Assembly: GCF_001653135.1 (NCBI RefSeq)
Contig: NZ_BDDS01000005.1
Location: 62,001 to 126,000, forward strand
DNA length: 64,000 nucleotides
From: Pseudoalteromonas neustonica
GTDB taxonomy: Bacteria; Pseudomonadota; Gammaproteobacteria; Enterobacterales; Alteromonadaceae
Direction: 5' to 3'
Shown here: piece after piece, positions 59,227-64,000 of the stretch
Layout of the letters: each line of letters opens with the position of its first letter
Position numbering within the stretch: position 1 is the first letter of the stretch
The notes under the pieces: model-generated
The model's input: the letters and a program-made list of their open reading frames with translations, nothing else
What the model was told of the DNA's origin: nothing
Database searches by the model: none
Program-made: the position numbers and the translations under genes

Positions 59227-60605
59227 TAACTGTCTGCTTCTTTTAAATCGAGCTGATGCTTATCAATACGACGATATATGGCCGACTTACTGAGCCCTAA
59301 AAACTCGCCTGCGGCAATGACATTGCCATTAAATTCGGCCAGTGCTTTTTGAATCATTTGTTTTTCAAGCTCTTCCAGTGGCAATAAAGGTAATGATTTA
59401 TCACCTGCTGCACTATGACTGACCTCACTGCTGGGTTGTTCTAAAATTAAATCATTGGCTGTAATGTTGTCGTTATCGCTCATGATCACGGCGCGTTCAA
59501 TACAATGGCTAAGTTCGCGTACATTGCCCGGCCAACTGTATTGCGTGAGGGCAGTCATTGCGTGTGTCGTAAGTGTCATATTTGTGCGTTTATATTTTCT
59601 ACCATGAGTTGTGAGTAGGTGGTTTGCCAGCTCAATAATATCTTCTACTCGTTCGCGCAGTGGTGGAATATGTAGCTCAATAGTGTTGAGCCTGAATAGT
59701 AAATCGCGGCGAAATTCTCCCTCTTCAATCGCTTTGGCAAGCTGTGCGTTGGTGGCAGCAATAATCCGTACATCGGCTATTTGCGTTTGGCTTGAGCCTA
59801 ATACTTCAAACTCTTGGCTTTCTAGCACACGCAGCATTTTACTTTGCAGTTCAAGCGGCAGGGTGGCTATTTCATCTAAAAATAAGGTACCGCCGTTGGC
59901 TATTTCAAAGCGGCCTAGGCGGTCTTCTTTGGCATCGGTAAACGCGCCTTTTTTATGGCCGAATAACTCGCTTTCAAATAATGAGGGGGCAATAGCGCCA
60001 ATATTTACGCTCACGTAACGTTGTTCACAACGGTTAGAATGCTGATGAATATACTGTGCTAATAAGCTTTTTCCGGTGCCATTTTCACCGGTGATTAAAA
60101 TACTGGCATCGGTTTTTGCTGCGCGTTTAGCGCGTGTAAGTAGTTGCCGCATAGCGGGGGAATTGGCAATGTAATCGGCATTTTTAGTGGTGTTTAAGGC
60201 TTTTAAACAAGCATTGTCGTGGCTGGTTTTTTGCTGTTTGAGTTGCTGTTGTACTACCGCCGTTAAGCGCAAGTTGTTCCACGGTTTTTCTATAAAATCT
60301 AGCGCGCCTAATTGCATTGCTTTTACGGCAACATCAACACTGGCCCATGCGGTCATTACCACCACGGGTATTGTTGAGCCAAGCGACTGTAGTTGTTTTA
60401 AAAATCGCAGCCCTTCGTCGCCTGAGGTGGTGTCGAGTTTAAAATTCATATCTAGCAATATCAGGCTAATAGTACTGCTATTAATTAGGCCCATTGCCTG
60501 CTCTGGGCCTTGTGCTTCAATGCATTGATAGCCAATTTGATTTAACGCCACGATGGCGGCCATGCGCACATCGGCTTGGTCGTCGATAACTAAAATTGTG
60601 TCCAT
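59226..60605 (-). CDS. NtrC-type sigma-54 dependent response regulator (system 2)
   Basis: 459 residues. Receiver domain ('ILVIDDQADVRMAAIVALNQIGY', phospho-Asp in 'LILLDMNF', and the same extra loop 'LDTTSGDEGL' as system 1). AAA+ domain with 'GENGTGKSLLAQYI', Walker B 'TLFLDEIATL' and again GAFTDA in the sigma-54 loop. Fis-like helix-turn-helix at the end ('VIAAGEFLGLSKSAIYRRI'). It follows the permease gene after a hairpin-containing gap, in the same order as system 1. The genes of systems 1 and 2 are clearly paralogous, so this regulator probably activates its own adaptor gene promoter, which lies outside the window. Confidence 0.9.
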   Translation of the reverse strand: MDTILVIDDQADVRMAAIVALNQIGYQCIEAQGPEQAMGLINSSTISLILLDMNFKLDTTSGDEGLRFLKQLQSLGSTIPVVVMTAWASVDVAVKAMQLGALDFIEKPWNNLRLTAVVQQQLKQQKTSHDNACLKALNTTKNADYIANSPAMRQLLTRAKRAAKTDASILITGENGTGKSLLAQYIHQHSNRCEQRYVSVNIGAIAPSLFESELFGHKKGAFTDAKEDRLGRFEIANGGTLFLDEIATLPLELQSKMLRVLESQEFEVLGSSQTQIADVRIIAATNAQLAKAIEEGEFRRDLLFRLNTIELHIPPLRERVEDIIELANHLLTTHGRKYKRTNMTLTTHAMTALTQYSWPGNVRELSHCIERAVIMSDNDNITANDLILEQPSSEVSHSAAGDKSLPLLPLEELEKQMIQKALAEFNGNVIAAGEFLGLSKSAIYRRIDKHQLDLKEADS

Positions 60606-60621
60606 TTTGTTCTTCTTGTTT

Positions 60622-60653
60622 CAAGCAAAAGCAAATTGCTTTGCTTTTGCTTG
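60622..60653 (-). other. Hairpin between permease and regulator genes (system 2)
   Basis: CAAGCAAAAGCAA pairs perfectly with TTGCTTTTGCTTG (13 bp, 6-base loop) in the 67-base gap between the permease stop and the regulator start. It sits where system 1 has a smaller hairpin. Confidence 0.6.
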
Positions 60654-60672
60654 GTGGGTAAACAATATTCGC

Positions 60673-63126
60673 TTAGTCGTTACGAAGCGCGGCCATAGGT
60701 TTGGCTTTAATTAACAGCAATAGTGGTCTAAAGCAGGCAAACATGGCAATAATCAAGGTAATTGTCCATGCTATTAATTGTAGTCGCACGTCCATAATTA
60801 ACCACGATATTAGCTGTTCTTGTAGCATAAAGTAACCCGCCAATACGGTTGCTATGGCCAGAATAAAGCCAATGAGTACGGGAATAACAGCTTCTTTACT
60901 CATGAGTTTAAATAAGCGTATCTTTTTAGCGCCGAGCGCCATGCGAATACCAAACTCATAACGGCGCAGGCCTAAGTTATAGCTCAACACGCCAAAGATG
61001 CCTATTGCTGCTAATAATAGAGTAAATAATGCCAAGGTACTACATAGTGCAACGGTTAGGTGGCTCATATACAATAAATCATCGTACTCTTGTTGTAAGT
61101 CTCTAAATTGCCATAACGTTAGGTGACTATTGGCTTTTCTTAATAAACTTAAAACTTGCTTACTGGTAAGCTCAACACCTTGCTCTGTTTCAATAACAAA
61201 CATATAGCTCCAAGGCTGTGCCGGCCACCACATATGCCGACCAAATGATTCATCATAATATTTAGGATGGTTAAAATCCTCCGTTATGCCGACAATTTCA
61301 AACATTTTATCTTCAAGGCCTTTGTAGCTTTTACCGATAACATTTGTGTACTCTTGATCGGGTAATAGCCATTTAGCGACACTGATAGATACCAATAGCT
61401 CGTTAGTTTCACCGCGCATTGCTTGCTCACTAAAAGTACGCCCAGCGAGTATTTTTGTGCCCACTAAATCAAAGTAATCAGGCCCGACCCACTGGCTTGG
61501 AAAGAAGATTGAGCTTTTACCTTCAACATCGGTCAAGGTATTGGCATTTTGCCTTGCGGATACCGGGCTTTGCCCAATAGCAACATCTTTAATGCCCTCA
61601 CTATTTTGTAATACTTTTTGATACTGCTTAATTTGCTCGTAGCGCTCAGCCAGTGTTGCATTGTTATTGGTTTGAAATAACTGTGCAAAGTACAGGTTTT
61701 GAGTGTCGCTACCCAGTGGGCGATTAATGGTGTCGAGTGCTTTGCTAACAATCATAATTGAAAAGCTAACTAATAAAGCGGCCACAAACATTTGTGTGCC
61801 AATTAGTATACGCACAGTACGCCCAGATACTTGCGACACGCCGCCTTTGCCACTGTTTTGCACTTGGTTATTTAAGGTTTTGTAGTTAACTAAACGTGCG
61901 GTAATCATCGAAAATATATATGCGAGAGCAATGCACATAACTACCGCAATCAGCACCAAATTAAGGTCAACAGCCAAGCTGTTTACTAATGGTAAACGTC
62001 CTTCTGCAAGTACTTTAAATAACCGAATACCCCAAATAGATAAAAACAAAGCAATACTGACCGATATGCTCATTAAAATGAGTGATTGCAGTAAAATGCT
62101 GCTAAATAAAGTTTTACGTTTTGCGCCCAGTACGGCTTGCAGTGCTAAGGTTTTATGCTGTGCTAATGCGCGCGAGAAAAACAAGGTACTGACGTTCAGT
62201 ACAGCGATGATCAATAGCCCTACTGCACCTGCAAGCATCATTAAACTAAGTTGATCATTATTACCAAGTTCAACTTCGCGATACGGTGTAACAACGGGCT
62301 TTACATCAGTTATACCGCCATTATTAAGCCACTGGGATTTAATCGTATCAATTTGAGCTTTTAAGTCGGTTTTTACTTGCTCGTTAGTGACGCTAGGTTT
62401 TAATACTGCAATCAGTTTTAAGTTTCTAAAGGTGTTGGTCCACGGGCTTTGCCAGTCATCATTATGGAAAAATCGACGGTCAGAACTGGTTGGATACCAC
62501 ACATCAACAGAGCCCGCTTTAATCATGTAGGGTGGGCTGAAATTAGCCGCTACAACCCCCGTTATTATATGCCCATCACCTTCAATCTCACTGGCTGTTT
62601 TTAAGGACTTACCAATTACATCAGGGTCACTATTAAAATGTTCTTTCCAGAACTTCTCTGAAATGACCGCGCTATTATCAGCTTCCTCTAAAGTTCCGCC
62701 CTTTTTAAAGCCATGTCCGAGTAAAAAAGGAGTATGTAGGAGCTCAAAATATTCACCACCCACATACAGCACATCCTTTTTTGGTTGGCCGTCTAAGTAT
62801 AAAAAAACATTTTCAGCGGCATTCATCATAAAAGCTTGTTCAAAGCTTTGGTTGTTTTTAAGCCAATGCACAATTGACTGGTAACTTTGAAAGCCAACCG
62901 CATCATAGTCGTCATAGGTTAGGCTTTGCTCAACCACCACCATGCGGGTTTCGTCAAACACATCAAGGGGTTTTAAAAAGTAACTATTAACCAGACTTAG
63001 CACTACAAATAACGTTGCGAGAGTGAGCGCCAAGGTGGCAACAACGGCGGTAACAAACCCCGGTGCGTTCATCAGTGATGCCCACGCCAAGCGCAGTTGA
63101 CTACGTGTTTTAGTTAAACGGCTCAT
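60673..63126 (-). CDS. MacB/FtsX-type ABC transporter permease (system 2)
   Basis: An 817-residue two-half permease. The first half shows an N-terminal helix (about 20-45) and, after the periplasmic domain, 'ALQAVLGAKRKTLFSSILLQSL' followed by three helices; the second half ends with 'EFGIRMALGAKKIRLFKLMSKEAVIPVLIGFILAIATVLAGYF'. It is a paralogue of the system 1 permease and has the same gene order (ATPase upstream, regulator downstream). The start lies two bases after the ATPase stop. The substrate is unknown. Confidence 0.9.
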   Translation of the reverse strand: MSRLTKTRSQLRLAWASLMNAPGFVTAVVATLALTLATLFVVLSLVNSYFLKPLDVFDETRMVVVEQSLTYDDYDAVGFQSYQSIVHWLKNNQSFEQAFMMNAAENVFLYLDGQPKKDVLYVGGEYFELLHTPFLLGHGFKKGGTLEEADNSAVISEKFWKEHFNSDPDVIGKSLKTASEIEGDGHIITGVVAANFSPPYMIKAGSVDVWYPTSSDRRFFHNDDWQSPWTNTFRNLKLIAVLKPSVTNEQVKTDLKAQIDTIKSQWLNNGGITDVKPVVTPYREVELGNNDQLSLMMLAGAVGLLIIAVLNVSTLFFSRALAQHKTLALQAVLGAKRKTLFSSILLQSLILMSISVSIALFLSIWGIRLFKVLAEGRLPLVNSLAVDLNLVLIAVVMCIALAYIFSMITARLVNYKTLNNQVQNSGKGGVSQVSGRTVRILIGTQMFVAALLVSFSIMIVSKALDTINRPLGSDTQNLYFAQLFQTNNNATLAERYEQIKQYQKVLQNSEGIKDVAIGQSPVSARQNANTLTDVEGKSSIFFPSQWVGPDYFDLVGTKILAGRTFSEQAMRGETNELLVSISVAKWLLPDQEYTNVIGKSYKGLEDKMFEIVGITEDFNHPKYYDESFGRHMWWPAQPWSYMFVIETEQGVELTSKQVLSLLRKANSHLTLWQFRDLQQEYDDLLYMSHLTVALCSTLALFTLLLAAIGIFGVLSYNLGLRRYEFGIRMALGAKKIRLFKLMSKEAVIPVLIGFILAIATVLAGYFMLQEQLISWLIMDVRLQLIAWTITLIIAMFACFRPLLLLIKAKPMAALRND

Positions 63127-63127
63127 G

Positions 63128-63883
63128 TTAAATTACCTCGGCAGTATTAGCGGGTACAGCGCTGGTATTTTCAGTGTGTGCATCTTGGCGCGCCTGCGAA
63201 TACGAGATAATTTCGCCATCGAGTAATTTTAGCTGAGTTTTTGCACGTCCTGCGTAACGTAAATCATGGGTTACCATACAAATGGTGGTGCCTTTTTGGT
63301 TTAGCGCATCAAGTAAGTCCATCACTGCATCACCATTTTTAGAATCGAGGTTACCGGTTGGCTCATCGACCAATAAAATACTTGGTTTACCGGCAAGGGC
63401 GCGGGCAATGGCAATACGTTGTTGTTGCCCACCAGATAGCTGGTTTGGTTTATGCTGAGCACGATGCCCCATTTCAACTTCATCAAGCGCATGCTTTACC
63501 GCACTTTGAATATCGGCTTGGCTCATAGCTGGTTCTCGATAAGTAAGCGGGAGCGCCACGTTATCAAACACCGAGAGTTCATCTATTAAATTAAAAGACT
63601 GAAAAATAAAGCCAATGTGTAAATTACGTAGCTCTGCTTGTTGGTCCATATCAAGGGTTTTAGTATCGACGTTTTTAATTAAATATTGCCCTTCGGTAGG
63701 GCTGTCGAGTAAGCCAAGTAAAGACAGTAGCGTTGATTTACCACACCCTGATGGACCACTAATGCAGATGTAATCGCCTTGCGTTATAGCAAGGTCAATA
63801 TTCTTTAAAGCGTAGGTTTCAACACTTTGGCTGCGGTAAACCTTGGCGATATTTTTTAATGAGATAAGCGTATTTGCGTTCAT
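63128..63883 (-). CDS. ABC transporter ATPase, MacB/LolD-like (system 2)
   Basis: About 251 residues from the ATG at 63883, which overlaps the adaptor's stop (ATGA) and is preceded by AGGAAAG. A frame extending to 63925 would run into the adaptor gene. Walker A 'SGPSGCGKSTLLS', signature 'LSGGQQQR', Walker B 'ILLVDEPTGNLDS' and the switch histidine 'VTHDLRY' are intact. The C-terminus is about 20 residues longer than the system 1 protein and ends in a polar tail with 'SYSQARQDAHTENTSAVPANTAEVI'. It energises the adjacent permease. Confidence 0.95.
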   Translation of the reverse strand: MNANTLISLKNIAKVYRSQSVETYALKNIDLAITQGDYICISGPSGCGKSTLLSLLGLLDSPTEGQYLIKNVDTKTLDMDQQAELRNLHIGFIFQSFNLIDELSVFDNVALPLTYREPAMSQADIQSAVKHALDEVEMGHRAQHKPNQLSGGQQQRIAIARALAGKPSILLVDEPTGNLDSKNGDAVMDLLDALNQKGTTICMVTHDLRYAGRAKTQLKLLDGEIISYSQARQDAHTENTSAVPANTAEVI

Positions 63884-64000
63884 AAACTTTCCTGTTCTAT
63901 TTTTATAGTTGCCAAATGCTGCCATTTAGAGAGATCTGAAATGATCAGCTGTTCACCCACTTTTGCGCCGCTTAAAAGTTGAATTTTGTTATCACTGAGT
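63880..64000 (-). CDS. Efflux periplasmic adaptor (system 2), C-terminal fragment
   Basis: Only the last 39 codons are in the window: LSDNKIQLLSGAKVGEQLII and then SDLSKWQHLATIKIEQESL. They resemble the end of the system 1 adaptor ('ELLITTGAIAGEKIITNDLSQWHTYTHLALD'). The stop overlaps the ATPase start. The 5' end and promoter are beyond base 64000. Confidence 0.8.
   Translation of the reverse strand, partial: LSDNKIQLLSGAKVGEQLIISDLSKWQHLATIKIEQESL

Overview
This 64 kb window is a chromosomal segment of an AT-rich marine gammaproteobacterium. The gene families (several TonB-dependent receptors, DUF5916 and DUF5117-type secreted proteins, PepSY/DUF2271/DUF4198 iron genes, a GbpA-like chitin-binding protein, a MacB-like transporter fused to sigma-54 two-component genes) fit Alteromonadales best, most probably Pseudoalteromonas. 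That assignment is inference. No tRNA, rRNA, CRISPR array or intact insertion sequence was seen.

Region by region. (1) 1-1.2 kb: the start of a large PKD-type surface lipoprotein cut by the window edge. (2) 1.6-10 kb: an iron and haem island. A Fur-boxed operon encodes a PepSY membrane protein, a DUF2271 protein with a flavinylation-like motif, and a DUF4198 protein. A second series runs FecI-type sigma factor, FecR, STN-type TonB receptor, haem oxygenase, DUF454 protein, with Fur boxes before fecI and before the receptor. (3) 10-18.7 kb: a porin, a MarR regulator, a hexose-6-phosphate mutarotase, a YdbS/YdbT-like PH-domain pair, and a large secreted zinc peptidase with propeller and probable outer-membrane C-terminus. 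(4) 18.7-24.7 kb: another PepSY protein, a chimeric gene remnant, a TPR lipoprotein, a PQ-loop membrane protein, a miniature GspF-like protein overlapping a type IV pilin gene, and a PhzF-family enzyme. (5) 24.7-31.8 kb: a five-gene operon (adaptor, ABC ATPase, FtsX/MacB-type permease, sigma-54 response regulator, histidine kinase) preceded by a sigma-54-like promoter and two palindromic enhancer-like sites. (6) 32-37 kb: a DUF5916 outer-membrane protein and a DUF5117-type metalloprotease. (7) 37-42 kb: an RND efflux pair, then a class I cyclic-di-GMP riboswitch leading into a GbpA-like gene that has lost its chitin oxidase (LPMO) domain. (8) 42.6-53.9 kb: mostly housekeeping genes (oligopeptidase B-like, LytTR regulator, TonB receptor, Dps, YaeQ, RbgA/YlqF-type GTPase, diguanylate cyclase) plus a small FNR-type controlled membrane protein. 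(9) 53.95-54.9 kb: two tandem, about 220-nt, Fur-controlled small RNA genes with a RyhB-like core. (10) 54.9-64 kb: a DUF3857/transglutaminase protein and a second, paralogous copy of the five-gene transporter/regulator operon, cut by the window edge.

The genes converge on two themes. One is iron homeostasis: Fur-controlled uptake operons, haem breakdown, Dps storage and Fur-controlled sRNAs that presumably turn off iron-using proteins. The other is envelope export and sensing: two paralogous efflux systems, each carrying its own sigma-54 regulator, and an RND pump. The most novel items are the tandem sRNA pair, the riboswitch-controlled mini-GbpA, the enhancer architecture of the transporter operon and the mini-GspF/pilin pair.
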